Assembly (NCBI RefSeq): GCF_900497805.2
Contig: NW_020954610.1
Location: 23,702,380 to 23,766,379 of the forward strand
Source: Vombatus ursinus
Lineage: Eukaryota > Chordata > Mammalia > Diprotodontia > Vombatidae
DNA length: 64,000 bases
Reading direction: 5' to 3'
The notes under the pieces are model-generated. The model saw only the letters and a program-made list of their open reading frames with translations, had not been told where the DNA came from and searched no databases. Of this stretch, positions 1-12,119 are shown one piece after another. Both the position numbers and the translations under genes were made by a program. Positions within the stretch are counted from its first letter, which is position 1, and every line of letters starts with the position of its first letter.

Positions 1-251
1 ATTTTGTTGTTGTTCAATTGTATATGACTCTTCATGACCCCATTTGGAGTTTTGTTGACAAAGGTATTGGAGTGATTGGCCATTTCCTTCTCCAGATCAT
101 TGTACAGATGAGGAAACCAAGGCAATCAAGGTTAAATGACTTGCCTAAGGTCACCCAGCTAGTAAGTGTCTGAAGTCAGATTTGAACTCATGAAGATGAG
201 TCTTCCTGACTCCAGGGCTGACATTCTATCCTCTGTGCCACCTAGCTGCCC
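1..251 (-). mobile_element. Mar-1 CORE-SINE, nearly full length
   Basis: Read on the minus strand it starts with the tRNA-like head (GGCAGCTAGGTGGCACAG-like), passes a TTCAAATC B box and the MIR-type core (TCACTTAA..TTTCCTCATCTG), and ends in the RTE/BovB-like tail (GAAGGAAATGG.., CCCCAAATGGGGTCA, GAACAACAACAA). The tail resembles the 3' end of BovB, so an RTE LINE probably mobilised it. The window edge lies at its 3' tail, so the tail may continue upstream. Confidence 0.9.
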
Positions 252-312
252 AAAATGTCAATACAACCAAGGAAACTTGTTTAGTAACTACTTATGTTTA
301 AATTACTTAATG

Positions 313-500
313 TCATAGGATCATATATTTCAAGAAAGAAGGGATACTAAAGTTTATTTAGTCAAATCCCCTCATTTTCCAGATGAGGAAACTGTGGCTT
401 AGAGAATTTAAGTGACTTATCCATGGTCATACAGCTAATCTATGTCACAGGTAATATTTGTACCCAGGTCTTCCTCACTCCAGGGACATCACTCTCTCTT
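313..500 (-). mobile_element. MIR3-type (Ther-2) SINE
   Basis: On the plus strand it opens with an ATAGGATCATATATTTCAAG-like sequence, then CCCCTCATTTTCCAGATGAGG, GTGACTTATCC and GTACCCAGGTCTTCC. That is the reverse complement of a MIR3 SINE with its L3-like tail. It is old and diverged. Confidence 0.65.
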
Positions 501-629
501 ATATATCAAAGTTCTGTCAATGCACAAAGTATCATAGTAGCTTTTGAGTCTATGTCCTGATCAACGTTTTTTGTTTGTCCATTAACTATCATTCATAGAT
601 ATTTAAGGCTAGGAAAAACCAAAGGTATT

Positions 630-870
630 CTTTTACATAAAGCCCTTTCTAATTCTCCCCTACATTTAGTGCCACCCCTCCCAAACTATCATATATTTAC
701 CTACTTTATATTATTTTTTCTTTTCATTCTTTAAATATTTATGTATTTTGTGGCCTCCCCCATTAGAATGTAAGGTACTTGTGAGTAGGGATTATTTATT
801 TTTTTGTATTCATATTCTTGGTACATAGAAGGACATTAAATGTTTTTTGAATGATAGATTATTTTATTTA
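630..870 (+). mobile_element. L2 LINE 3' end
   Basis: Shows the L2 3'UTR signature in order: AAAGCCCTTTCTAATTCTCC, CCCCATTAGAATGTAAGG, TGTATTCATATTCTTGGTACATAGAAGG and a TGAATGATAGATT tail. It is a 5'-truncated non-autonomous relic with no reading frame. Confidence 0.7.
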
Positions 871-884
871 ATTAAACTATTTGT

Positions 885-1015
885 TTTACAATTGAGAATG
901 GCAAGACTGGAGAAGTTAAGTCATTTGTGTAAGGACATACACATATTACACTTCATAGCTTACTTGAACTAACATTCTATGACTCCAAACTCAGGACTGA
1001 TTTCCATCACAACAT
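885..1015 (-). mobile_element. Degenerate MIR-like fragment
   Basis: AAGTTAAGTCATTTGTGTAAGG and TCTATGACTCCAAACTCAGG match the reverse complement of the MIR core and head only loosely. Assignment is tentative. Confidence 0.35.
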
Positions 1016-1745
1016 GTTATTTCACCTACATAGGTCACCATTGGCTTTCCTTTTTTTTTTTCTTTTCATAATTTCATATCTTTCCAGATGTTTTTGAAAT
1101 GTAATGCTTGGAATCCTGCTGGCATTATAATATTCAACTAATGCAATGATGCTATCAATACCCTTTCTGTTATTGTGTTTGATAAACTTTTAGTGTATAC
1201 TCCGATGGGAATGACTTTAAATCACAGTGATAAGAAAGAAATTGGAAATATGGACAATATGCCAGGTTACAAAGTGTCAGGAATCATTGAATATATGTGA
1301 GGCATAGTGAATATTTTAGGTTAATTGTACATATAGAGGAGTAATGTGATATAAAACTCTGAAAAGTAGAGAGATAGTTTGTGGAAGAGCTTCAAAGTCA
1401 GTTAAAAGATATTTTTTTCAGATCCCTTTTCAGTGCTAGTGTACTCCAACTTTAGCTAAAGAACAATCTCAAAAATAGTTTAAGCAGATAAGAATTCTGA
1501 TATAAATATTTTAGAGGTATTGAGTTTCCTAACAAACACTGAGCTATTCTAGTTCTCCATTGGTTAATCCCCCTAGACAGTGTTAGTCTGTAGATTTGAT
1601 GAATTTTTGTTATTGTTTTTGTCACTTTCCATTTTATTGATATGTTTTGTTTTTTATATTACATAATTTATAGACTACTCTCAATTTGTGAGAGGTCTGT
1701 TGTAACAAAGTAAAACATTTAAGTAAAACTAGTGATTTTTTGAAG
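1016..1745. other. Unclassified AT-rich DNA
   Basis: No gene, recognisable repeat or regulatory motif could be supported here. Short homopolymer runs only. Confidence 0.5.
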
Positions 1746-1749
1746 AGAC

Positions 1750-1862
1750 CTAGAAGAAGGGATTCCTTCAGGAGATTTATCCCTGTGGCACCAGTGCTTA
1801 ATGAAGTTCCTGGCACATAGTAGATGCTTAATAAATGTTAATTGATTGATTTTTGATTGATT
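1750..1862 (+). mobile_element. L2 3' tail fragment
   Basis: Contains CCTGGCACATAGTAGATGCTTAATAAATGTTAATTGATTGATT, the terminal part of the L2 3'UTR, here described by its key words CTGGCACATAGTAG, CTTAATAAATG and the TGATT repeat end. Confidence 0.75.
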
Positions 1863-3430
1863 TGCCCAAATTTCCAGATTTGGTGTAGCTTGTTCACAGT
1901 TGTCATCATATTGATAGTATTGAAATATTATAGTTCATTAATTAACACCCACAAAAAAGTCAAAGAAATATTTATATCTTAATATTCTGTGCAATAGCCA
2001 TTAATATAAAAGCTTGGGGGAAAGTAGGAAGAAATTGATTAACCTGACAAGTTATTACAGCTTACAGTGTTTTCTAGCTTTTAAGATAAAAAAAATAATT
2101 ATTTCTTTTTTGTAGTAATTTTTCCAAGGTATATTTAAAACCTACATTGATGCCTTGTTGCTATTATTATATTATTTCATGCTCATTTTTAGACAAGTTT
2201 CAAGCAGAAATAGTCGTAGGACAAGTCACTATCCTCCTACTTTTATCTTATATTAAATATTCTGTGGACAATTACACAGGTATATAAAATAATTGGGTTG
2301 TGTAGTTGAATATAAGTATCAGAGTGCAGCCTAATACTTCCTTCTTTAGGCTCATAAAAAATGTCCTTGGGACAACTTCAAATGTAGGTAGGAAAATAGG
2401 GATGTGGTATGCTTTATCCTGGTCCCATAGGGTTTTGATTTTTCCTCCTAAGTCTCTGTTTCAATAGCTTTTTGTTCCAAATAGCTTGGAGGGAGGGAAG
2501 GGAACAAGCACTTATGACGTATCCATTATGTGCCAGGCACTCACTGTGCTAAACACTTTACAAATATTATTTCATTTGATATAATATGGAGATTATTAAT
2601 ATTGGAAATGACAATATTATTTAATCTTATATGTCATTTTATACTTGTAATTATTTAAATGTAGTCATATTTGACATGGCAAAATCTATTAAAATTGTCC
2701 TAAAGCTTTTTTAAAATCAATGTTATGTCCTAGCAATTGTGGATAGGAATTTAGTCTGTAATATTGCTCTCATTTCAGTACAATTTATTGAAAATGTTTA
2801 CTAGGATATTTGGACGTCTCTATTGATAGCATGAGCATTTATCATCTGTCACTTTGTGAAAAATAAAAAAAAAAATTGCAGCCTGCAGTGAAAAATTGCC
2901 CAGGTTTTACTTTGTCCATGTTCTACATTGATCACTAAGTTCAAGTTAATTAATGATACAGCTTTGGAAATTTCTCATCCAATGGTTTGGTTTTGAATTA
3001 TTACCACAAAATCCTCCTTTTCTTCATACAAATTTGCATGATTCAATTGTTTGTTCAATTGCTTGTTGACATATTTTTGGTTGAGTTCATTATTGTTGGC
3101 AGATGTCACCTAAGGAGGGTCTTTTGTTTCAATTCTTAGACTATAGACAGTTCATTGACACCTTTATGTGGCAAACTACTCTCATTTTTTTAAAAATTCC
3201 AGTAGTATTTACTTCTTACCAGGCTTTGTTATTACTTGGTGAGGTGATATCTGCTAGTTTCAAAGGTATTTTTTTTTATGTTTTTGCCCTGCTTGCCACG
3301 TGCTCTAAGAATATTTCCTAATCCTCTGATTTCCTTTTTGGTGAGAAAGTGTTTATCTTTCTATAACTGCCTAGGATGACAGGTCCTATACTCCCTGAAT
3401 AGTATACAATTTTTCATTGGAATACTTTCC
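1863..3430. other. Unclassified AT-rich DNA with one MIR scrap
   Basis: Mostly unassigned. At 2500-2585 the words TTATGTGCCAGGCACT and TTACAAATATTATTTCATTT mark the 3' end of a minus-strand MIR. The rest, including 2880-3420, shows no supported gene; the small frames in it have no recognisable domains. Confidence 0.5.
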
Positions 3431-4626
3431 AGGAAAGTATTCTGGGAAGATGGTGGAGAAAAATTCCAAGCTCTCCAGATTTTCCCCACAAACAAGACAA
3501 AATAGTGCCTCAGGGCAAATGTAGAGTGGTAAAAATAGACAAGATTTGGGTAAGAACAGTGGTCCTCCCGGAACAATCAGAGAAGATCTGAAGAAAAATC
3601 CCAGGATATTTGGTCCTTGTGAAGAATAAACACCTCCAGGCTAGTTCCACTTAAACAAGTGGTAAGCCCTGGAGTTAGCTGGGTTTGGAAGCAGCCTCTG
3701 CCCCAGCCACAGGAACTTTTACCTCTGGACAGCGAGGGGAATTGGGCATCTGAGCCAGGGAAGATTGAGGAAACCTCTGCTGACAAGTAATGCCAGACCC
3801 AGCTGACCTGTGGCGACATAGTCCTGGGTGACAAGGAGCCAGCTTACACCTGGTAAATGCAGAAGCAATGGGGCAGGGATACCTCTGGCTGTGGGCACTT
3901 ACAGGAGGCTGGATGTCTTGGTTTTGGTTCCAGACCAGAGGGGAGAACTGAAGGAGGATCTGAAGCCAGAGGCACCATCCTTCATACTCCAGGACTAGAG
4001 GTGATTACAAAAAACAAGTTGTTACAAATTTTTTTAAAAAAATGAGCAGGCAAAGGAGAAAGAATCCAACCATAGAAGGATAATATGGGAATAGAGACGA
4101 GTGGGTTCATCTTCAGAGGAGGTTACTGAAGCAAAGAAACCCTCTCCTTCCCTAAGGGAAATGTCAAATCATTGCCTGACCAAAAATAATTCATAGAAGA
4201 ACTTTAAAAAGAACACTTTAAAATCAAATGAAAGAGATTGAGGGAAAAAAATGAGAACAATCCAAGAAAAACAAGAAAATTTTGTAGCAAAAAAACCTGA
4301 ACTCAACAAAAAAAATTGACATATAAGATCCAAGAGAAATATAAGGTACACACCAAAAACTAATTACAAGAGACTCAGTAAGGACAGACTTTACTTTTTA
4401 TATGAGGAAATGTAAAATGTATGTCTAAGATTGTTATTACTAATTGGGTAGGTCAAAAGAAAAATTGGAGTAAAACTGAACATGATGTGATTTTAAAAAG
4501 TAACTAGGAAAAGATAAAAAGAGTAATTATACAAATGAGGTGCAAGAGGAAGAACTGACATAGAGGAATTAGATGGGGAAGGAGGGCTGGTAGCTCTGGA
4601 ACTCTACTCTCATCAGGAATATATAT

Positions 4627-4670
4627 GTGTGCTTGTGTGTGTGTGTGCGTGTGTGTGTGTGTGTGTGTCT
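4627..4670. repeat. (TG)n microsatellite
   Basis: A GTGTGT run with one GTGTGC interruption, inside the L1 spacer. Confidence 0.95.
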
Positions 4671-5339
4671 AGAAGTGTATGAAAGTCTTCTAAATTCAGA
4701 AAGAAATAAAAGGCTAAGGGGATGGGGGGAGACTATAAGGGAGGGATTTTTAGAGGGAACACTACTCACATCAGATCTGGGTTAAAGAAAGAATAATATA
4801 TACATTTAGAAGGGAATAAAAGTCTTCAAATTTATAAAGAAATAAGAAGGTGAGGGAATAGTATAAGGGGGTTATAGGAGAGTGTTTATATTAATGGGAA
4901 TGGGAGGATAGAATGGGAGGATAAGGGAGAGATCATTGGAGGATGAAGTGATAGGTTACGTAATAGTAGGGCAACATAGTGGGTGGAAGTAAAGTAGAGG
5001 AACCAGGAAGGATAGGAAATAAGAGATACACACAGACATAAAATAAAGATCAGAAGTAGAATTTATTAGGAAAAAAAGCAGGGGTAGTAAACATGATCTC
5101 AGACAAAGTTAAAGCTAAAATAGATTTAATCAAAAGAGAAAATTAGGGAAACTACACTATATGTTAGCCATATTAATATTGTTTTAGACTATTTAAGGTG
5201 ACTAGACAGTGTATGGTTGGACTATTGCTGTGAGTTGGTAAACTTAGTAAAATATGGAAAGACTTGGACTTATGAAGGAAAATGTTATCCACCCTCAGAG
5301 AAACAGAGGACAAATAAGGAGAGTGTGGTCTTACATAGA

Positions 5340-5520
5340 TGAATCCGAATGTATGTGTCTATGTATGAGTATGATTATAGATATGTAAGTATATGTATAC
5401 GTAAGTATAAGTATGTATGTATGTGCATATGTATGTATATATTGGTATATATGTGTATATGCATGTGTGCATGAATATATGTATGTGTGCATATACATAC
5501 ACATATACATACATACATCT
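5340..5520. repeat. (ATGT/ATAC)n variable tandem tract
   Basis: Imperfect ATGT/GTAT repeats that switch to ATAC near the end, so the tract can fold on itself. Reading frames across it (Tyr/Met/Cys-rich) are artefacts of the repeat. Confidence 0.9.
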
Positions 5521-5864
5521 GCACTTAATTGTAGCCTTCTTGGGAGAAGGAAGACAGGATGGAAGGAAGAAAGAACAAAGTACAAAGTGCATAGCAGAAA
5601 ACAAAAGAAAACTTACAAGGAAGCAAAGAAAAGATGGACATCTCTGAACATAGTGTGTGGTATTTATTATATAGGCTTTCTTGAAATGGAAATTTATTGT
5701 ATTTTGTGTATTTTGAATCCTTTCTTACATTCTGCTGTGTGCATGATAATGCTTTTTTTCTTCTTTTATTATTTTGTATTTAAGTTTATAATATGTTTCT
5801 TTTTCTTTTCTTATTGTGTATTTCAGTTTAAAATAAATTAATTTTTAATTTTTTTAAAATAATA

Positions 5865-6635
5865 TTTTATGGCCCATTTTAGTGTTATGAAAATATATAT
5901 AAAATCTGGTATGTTGCCAGAGATAATTGCTATATGATTTTTCTCTTAGTGTTGTTAGTGAGCATTTTGATGTTATGTACACTGTGAATGTGATCTGGTT
6001 TTAGTATAAAAATTACTGTCATTCTCAGGGACGTATATTTAATAATAAACCCTGAAATTCTGCTCTTATAGATATGTAACTCTATAGTCGCTTTTGTGTC
6101 TATCTGGTGGATGCTACTAAAATTATGACCTTAGAAGAATGCAAATTGGATCATTAACAATGGAAATAAAAGTGAAGGAATTGATTTAGAAAAGGATTAT
6201 GGCAGCTTTAATGAATGGTTGGCAAAAAGTGAAATCTGCTTACCAATGTAAATGGCCCAACTAAATGAATAATCATTCTATTACTAAATTGTTTTTCTTT
6301 GAAGAAAAATAATAAGATATAAATATATAGGGAGGAAGAGACTCAGTAGACAATATTTAAGGTAAATAAGATGAAATAATGGATTAAACAAAAGTAGCAA
6401 GAACTGATATAGTAATATTAGGCTTTAGAATTCTGATCTCAATAGCACTAATATTAGCTATGTTCTTTCTCCTTTTCAAAATCTGCTAGCAGTATAATAA
6501 TGATGATAATCCAGATATCTCCACACCATATTTTCTGCTCTCTGGCCATGATCCTCATCTCTCTCATGACAGAGCTTTAGATTCTATATGTAGATTCCCT
6601 GTCTTTGATAGATTTTTTTTTCTCTTACCCTAGTC
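5865..6635. other. Unclassified AT-rich DNA
   Basis: No supported gene or repeat family. Confidence 0.5.
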
Positions 6636-6639
6636 TCAC

Positions 6640-6820
6640 ACCTCCATCCTTGTGATCTCCTCACTATGCTCTGGCTCACTCCCCCTACCCCTTTCTAAAA
6701 CTCCTTTTATGTGTTGTGTTCTTCCATTAAAATTTTGGCTCCTTGAAGGTAGAGAATATGTTGCTTGTACTTTGATCCTTGGCATTTAATATATATTAAC
6801 CACTTAATACTACTGTTGAT
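6640..6820 (+). mobile_element. L2 LINE 3' end
   Basis: TGTGATCTCCTCACTATGCTC, TTCCATTAAAATTTTGGCTCC, TTGAAGGTAGAGAATATG and TCCTTGGCATTTAATATA follow the L2 3'UTR in order. Confidence 0.55.
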
Positions 6821-6829
6821 GAAATTAGT

Positions 6830-8040
6830 AATGGCACATCAGCCTTAATGCATACTTTCAAAACTCAATGAAGTGCCACAAATCATCTGAAAAGTGTTCT
6901 AATTTTTTTTACAATATTAATGATACACAGGATCTATCACTCAGATTATGATGAACACATTCTCGCAAAAAAAAATGAATAAGAAGATTGATAGAAATTC
7001 ATACAGCACATGCCAAGCAGGACAAAAACCTACAAAAATACTTCTGGAACAACATGAGCAGTAATAGAGACAGAGGTACATATCATTGTTAAACATAAGA
7101 GAATAATTTGCCTCTGGATAATGCCTATGAAATGGTTTTATTACAATAGTGAATTCAAAAGATGCTCCTTGGGTGACATCTGCATGAACTCAGACAAAAA
7201 TATAGGGAAAGAAACATGCTATGCTGCAGCATAGTCCAGAAGAATGTCCTGCTGATAACATTTTCGTTTGTCACAAGAAGCATAGAGTGAGTTCAAAGGA
7301 TAATTGGTCTACATCCTTGATCCCCCACAATTATTCAGAAAATCTCAATATTTCTACATGAGAGATAGGTCCAGTCCTGAAACTTCCTAGAAGATCTTTT
7401 CTATTTTGTAGGTGTTATAGGGAACACAATTTGAACCCAATTAATCCTAGGGGATCAGTTCTGGGAGACACAGAATAGGTAATCTGGGTAAAACAAGCCT
7501 TTAATTTTTAGTCCTTGTAAAATTCATTTCACTAAACTTAAGAAACATCCACAAAATGTACATTCTTTGTTTAGTAATTATATTGATGGCTTTTATGATT
7601 TCTTAGTGAATAAAATCAATTGAATGTATACCTAACATGATAGTTCTAAGTTGGTAATTATTGAGAAATTCTCAAATTTTTTGCTTCATCTTTATTTGTT
7701 CAAATTTCCAAAATATTAATAACAGTTACTGTTCCTTTATTGGAGGGTGACATTCTGGGCATTCAAGGATGATCTGTAATCCCTGACTATTTGTCTCTTT
7801 CTTCTACAAAACTTGTAGACTATTTCAGTGTTCTTTGGGTAATGCACTATTTGCCTTTAATGAATGTAAGTCCCATTTACTGATTTGTTTAGATATATAT
7901 GCAATTTTATATTTAAGTAAAACTAACATTTTCATTCATTTCACTGAAGTTTTTAGAAAAGTTCATTAAAACTATATTATCACATATCATATAATTTCCT
8001 TTTTGTATCCTCTGCACGAGTTCAATGTTTTATGATGTAG
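6830..8040. other. Unclassified AT-rich DNA
   Basis: No supported gene or repeat family over about 1.2 kb. Confidence 0.5.
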
Positions 8041-8275
8041 GTAGGAGGCATGATAGATAGAGCAGTGGACCTGGAGTGAGGAAGATCTGAGTTGCGACAC
8101 TAGGTGTGTGAACATGGGCAAGTCACTTAACTTTTGTCTGCCTCAGTTTCTTCTGCTGTAAAATGAGAATAATAACAGAACCTACCTCAGGGTTGTTGTG
8201 ATGATGAAACAAAGTAGTATTTGTGAATGCTTAGCACAGTGCCTGGCGCATAATCCCTGCTATGTAAATGCTCCC
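8041..8275 (+). mobile_element. MIR SINE, near full length
   Basis: Head (GATAGAGCAGTGGACCTGGAG), core (GGGCAAGTCACTTAACTTT, CCTCAGTTTCTTC, TGTAAAATGAGAATAATAAC) and L2-like end (AGCACAGTGCCTGGCGCATAA) are all present in order. A short L2-like AATAAATGTATATTGAATC tail follows at 8305-8330. Confidence 0.85.
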
Positions 8276-8334
8276 CTCCTTTCTCTACAAATAATGAAGT
8301 GGTCACTTAATAAATGTATATTGAATCAAATTTA

Positions 8335-9165
8335 TGATGTTAATCTATGATAGAATTAAGTTTTCTTTCATTTGTGATATTCTAGTCTTTTAATATGAAT
8401 ACAATATTGTTTACCTACAGTGAAAAGAATCTGTAAGTATTGCATTTTTAATAGTAGTGGTTTAATTTATACTTTATACTCTCTTTGTGAGTAATGGGGT
8501 ACACCTATAAAGCAAATGACTGGATCTGGGGCATAGCTCATGGCACTGGACACCTGTTTTCTGCCAGTCAAACTCTGAAATGTAAAATATATGTTAACAA
8601 ATATTTCACTGTGTTCCAAACTAAACATTCATAACATAGAGAATTTTGTGTCCTGTGTCACCATATTTCAAACTTACATTCCTCTTTGTTTTTATTCAGT
8701 TGAAAAGTGAACAAAATGAAAAATTGCAAACTTCTAAAGCAAGCACAGGCTGTCTTCTTCTTGTTTAGTCAAGTCCTTCTCCTATAGCATAAAGTATAAT
8801 GTTTTCATTCTAATGTATGATCAGTAATTGATGAAACTGGATGTATACTCTGGATCCTATTTGACTTCCACTGGAGCCTCTTTCCCATATTTATCCCTTC
8901 CCTCCCATTTTTAATTTCTCCTTTCCACAAGCCCTTTCCCTTCAAACAGATACAGGTCTTCAGAGAAAGACAGAGAGACAGAGAGAGCCAGAGACAGAGA
9001 GTGCCTCCTTTTGACCCTATTTCCCCCTCTCAGATACTCTTTCACAACTGTATTCCTGGAATGTGTGTATGGTTCCTTCATTCTGCTCTTCCTACTCCCT
9101 TCTTCATCCCTAGCGTTCTGTCTTTGGCCCCTTCCAATTCACAGAAATGGCTCTCTCACAGATCA
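8335..9165. other. Unclassified DNA with a purine tract
   Basis: A GACAGAGAGA-type purine stretch lies at 8966-9002. Nothing else is recognisable, and the open frame over 9001-9267 runs into a SINE and has no domain. Confidence 0.5.
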
Positions 9166-9169
9166 ATAG

Positions 9170-9375
9170 GATTGAGGCAGGATGATACATTAGAAAAGAG
9201 GATTGGGAGTCAGAGGACTAGAGTCCAAATCGCTATTCTTCCTGCTCTCCATTGTGATGTCAGGTAAGTCATTGAACATCTCTAGGCTTCATTTTCTGCC
9301 ATCTAAAAGATGAGGGGGTTGTATAGCTGACACATAAGGCCCCTTCCAGTTGCAAATCTAAGATCTTTCTATCTA
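9170..9375 (+). mobile_element. MIR3-type (Ther-2) SINE
   Basis: GGGAGTCAGAGGACTAGAG, GTAAGTCATTGAACATCTCT, AAAAGATGAGGGGGTTGTAT and AAGGCCCCTTCCAGTTGCAA follow the MIR3 head, core and L3-like tail. Confidence 0.75.
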
Positions 9376-9459
9376 CCTCTATGTCAAACACCTATTTTGG
9401 TTCTTCTACAACACCAAATTAAGTAAGAATTTGGTGGTGCTAAGCATTACTTATTAATT

Positions 9460-9680
9460 TAGTCAACATTTGTTGATTGTTAATTATGTGCAGGATGCTG
9501 TGTTGCATAGTGTGAGGCATAAAAAGATGAATTAGAAAAAATGAATTCAGTATCAAAAGACCTGTATTTTGGTGCCAAATAACCTTAGAGGAGTCATTTA
9601 ATCTCTTAGATCCTCAGTTTCCTCATTTATCAAATGACGATGATATTTTATACCCTGCCAAATGTACAGTATTATTTTGA
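9460..9680. mobile_element. L2 tail (minus) followed by MIR-like relic (plus)
   Basis: 9462-9530 matches the reverse complement of an L2 tail (ACATTTGTTGATTG.., TATGTGCAGGATGCTGTG). 9540-9660 carries CTGTATTTTGGTGCC and CTCAGTTTCCTCATTTATC, a plus-strand MIR core. Both are degenerate. Confidence 0.45.
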
Positions 9681-9771
9681 ATGTAAAAATTATTTTCATA
9701 TTTAAGCTGTAAAGCATAGGGCAAAATGAAGATATTATTATAGAAAACATACATGTGTGTACCTGGAATAT

Positions 9772-9808
9772 ACATTCACACATACATATATGTGTATGTG
9801 TATATACC

Positions 9809-9846
<38 letters not shown>
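9772..9846. repeat. (TG)n/(TA)n compound microsatellite
   Basis: CATATATGTGTATGTG passes into an uninterrupted TA run from about 9816 to 9845. Confidence 0.95.
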
Positions 9847-9848
<2 letters not shown>

Positions 9849-9849
9849 A

Positions 9850-10265
9850 CATTAATTTGTTTTGGGAAAGAGTAATGTTAATAAATAAAATAATAATAAA
9901 TAACTGAGGATTACAATAGCAAAATCAGAATTCAAAACTATTAAGGCAAGAAGTAAAATTTTAAAAACTACTATATTATTTGAGTATGTTCTTGAATTCT
10001 TTGATGAATTTGTGATCTCATCAATGTGAGGAGTCCTTCCAATGGTGTAAAATGAAAGCAATCCATAGCTTTTTATCCTATGTAATCCTTCTCATTATTG
10101 CTTGTAAATTATCTACAGAGGGTCCACTCCCCATGGGAAGTGGATTCCCTCTAAATTGTTCAATATCACATGAGTACAAATGGAACATAAAAGCTGTCTG
10201 CCTACTTTTCTTTCACTGACACTGTGTGTCCAATCACCTGATCATCTAACAATAATGCTAGGGTT
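9850..10265. other. Unclassified AT-rich DNA
   Basis: No supported feature. Confidence 0.5.
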
Positions 10266-10266
10266 T

Positions 10267-10522
10267 TTGCTGTTGTTTAGTCATTTTTAGTTGTCTCTGA
10301 CTCTTCATGACCCCATTTAAGATTTTCTTGGCAAAGATATTACAATTGTTTGCCATTTCGTTCTCCAGCTCATTTTATAGATGAGGCAACTGAGGCAAAC
10401 AGGGTTAAATGACTTGCCCAGGGTCACCCAGCTAGTAAATGTCTAAGCTGGATTTGAACTCACAAAAATGAGTCTTCCTGACTCCAACACTGGTACTCTA
10501 TCCACTGCCCAATCTAGCTGAT
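10267..10522 (-). mobile_element. Mar-1 CORE-SINE, full length
   Basis: From left to right it shows GTTGTTTAGTCATTTTTAG, GACTCTTCATGACCCCATT, TTTTCTTGGCAAAGATATT, CATTTCGTTCTCCAGCTC, GACTTGCCCAGGGTCACC and TGAGTCTTCCTGACTCC, which is the Mar-1 tail, core and head on the minus strand. Confidence 0.93.
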
Positions 10523-10524
10523 TT

Positions 10525-10985
10525 CTAATTATGATTTTAGCATATAGTTATTTGTTGATATAGTCTCTCTAGTCACATTCTTCATGTATCACTCCATTTC
10601 ACTTTGGTTGTTTTGAGACGTTGATTTTTCCTTGACTGGTATTTCATGATTTATAGCTATATGGTATCACCTCAAGAATGATAAAAAGATAAAAAGATGG
10701 ACCTTTCCTGCATGGAAAAACTCAGAGTAAATAAAAGCAGTGTATAAATTCACAAATGTAAGGCATCCCATTCTCTTCTTCCTATTCAACTCTGTGCTCA
10801 GTACATTGTCTATTTTCAGCTAGTGTCTAAAATACACATATATGTCTTGATGGACTAGCTCTATAGACTGTGCATCTAATGCCATCTCATTTTTTGGACC
10901 CTACTTGGGTCTCCTGTGGCTACTAGGCTTAAATCTTTTGTGTGCTTTTCATTTACTTTGATGAGACTGTAATATTAATATTAAT
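10525..10985. other. Unclassified DNA
   Basis: No supported feature. Confidence 0.5.
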
Positions 10986-10994
10986 ATTCTATGG

Positions 10995-11150
10995 CTTGAA
11001 GCAATCAGTAAATCAAGTCAATAAGCATTTGATGTTTGTTTGTGCCAGGCATTGTACTAAGTACTGGGAATACAGATATAAGCAGAAAGAGTCCCTGCCT
11101 TCGAGAAACGAATATTCTAATGGAGACAACAACATATAAATTCAGAAAAG
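10995..11150 (-). mobile_element. L2 LINE 3' end
   Basis: AATAAGCATTTGATGTTTG, GTGCCAGGCATTGTACTAAG, ATACAGATATAAGC and AGTCCCTGCCTTCGAGAAAC are the reverse complement of the L2 3' end. The frame across this stretch is only an L2 shadow. Confidence 0.8.
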
Positions 11151-11866
11151 GAAGCTCCAAGACTTGAATGGTGGGGGTGGGGGGTACCTGTGTGGGGACA
11201 TGTTAGTGAAAATTTGGAGAGTCAGGAGTGGAACCTGGAGAGAAATTAAGATATAGCTGGCCTGGATACTTTATTTAAAATGGAGATTCTGGGAAGAATG
11301 AACTGATCAGACGAGGGGACCTAAAGGTCAGAATACACTTCCGTTGTGATAAGGCCAGAAGCCAACTAAACTTCCAGGTGAAGACCCTGCTGAGACATGG
11401 TAGAGGAGTTTCTACAGCTCAAGTGGACATTTTGAAGAATACCCTCATCATATACACCATCCATTTCATTTCCAACCAGTTGATAGTGTGTGATTCTGAA
11501 ATTAACAAGTTCCCCAGGCCCAACCAGACTACTCTGTATATTCTCTTGCTGCCATAACAGTGAGTATTCTGGCCCTTACTGCCGAAAGGCAAGGTATATT
11601 ATATTTCACCACTCCTACAAGGTAGGGATAACTAGTGTCTCTCACTAGCCCAAGCCTTCATTGATTATCCTCCCTCAATTTTAGGGGTCCCAGAACCCCA
11701 GTTTTTTTTAACCACTTAACAGTGAGATTGAATTATACAAAGGAATATGTGCTTCAAAAGTATAGCAAGAACAAATATACAAACATTTCCCTCCAACACC
11801 TCAGAGCCATAATGCCACCTACATACCCTTTGTCTCTGGGAACAAGGAAGAGGTAGAGGAGTAGAG
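11151..11866. other. Unclassified DNA of higher complexity
   Basis: Less AT-rich than its surroundings. It could be an old LTR or an unique segment, but I see no ends, polyadenylation signal or family signature to decide. Confidence 0.4.
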
Positions 11867-11867
11867 A

Positions 11868-12119
11868 AGCATTTATGTAGCCCCTATTATGTGCCAAGCA
11901 TTGTGCTAAATACATTGTATAAATATTATCTCATTTGATCTTCACAACAAGTCTTCGAGGTGGGTGCTATTATTATTCCCATTTTACAGATGAGGAAACT
12001 GACTAAGATTAATGCACTTACCCAGGCACATAGATACTGAATATCTCAGGCCAGATTTCAATTTAGGTCTTCCTGACTCTAGTCTCAGTGCTCTATTAGT
12101 GCATCACCTAGTTGCCTCT
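11868..12119 (-). mobile_element. MIR SINE, full length
   Basis: Reverse-complement MIR in order: TATGTGCCAAGCATTGTGC, ATTATCTCATTTGATCTTC, CCATTTTACAGATGAGGAAA, GGTCTTCCTGACTC and CATCACCTAGTTGCCTCT. Confidence 0.92.

Larger units (their letters stand above)
3437..5860 (+). mobile_element. L1 LINE, internally deleted (copy A)
   Basis: This plus-strand marsupial L1 begins at TTCTGGGAAGATGGTGGAG, the usual L1 5' start here. A GC-richer 5'UTR runs to about 4040. ORF1 starts at ATG 4042 and reads MSRQRRKNPTIEG before a stop, matching the ORF1 start of the element at 45.8 kb. Coiled-coil-coding sequence follows to about 4300. Purine-rich inter-ORF spacer fills about 4680-5040. A short ORF2 endonuclease scrap (AAAAAAAGCAGGGGTAG.., ATCTCAGACAAAG) lies at 5070-5170. 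The 3'UTR runs from about 5225 to 5860 and carries the words TATGAAGG..AATGTTATCCACC and GTAGCCTTCTTGGGAGAAGG. Most of ORF1 and nearly all ORF2 are missing, so it is dead. A (TG)n tract at 4627-4670 and a TATG-rich tract at 5340-5520 have expanded inside it. I found no clean target-site duplication. Confidence 0.7.

Noticed and set aside
3421-3441. 10-bp palindrome AATACTTTCC/GGAAAGTATT with 1-base centre
   Set aside because: Short enough to be chance in AT-rich DNA and it straddles an L1 5' boundary without further structure.
5340-5841. Overlapping Tyr/Met-rich frames on both strands
   Set aside because: They arise from the ATGT/ATAC tandem tract and the L1 3'UTR; no start context or domain.
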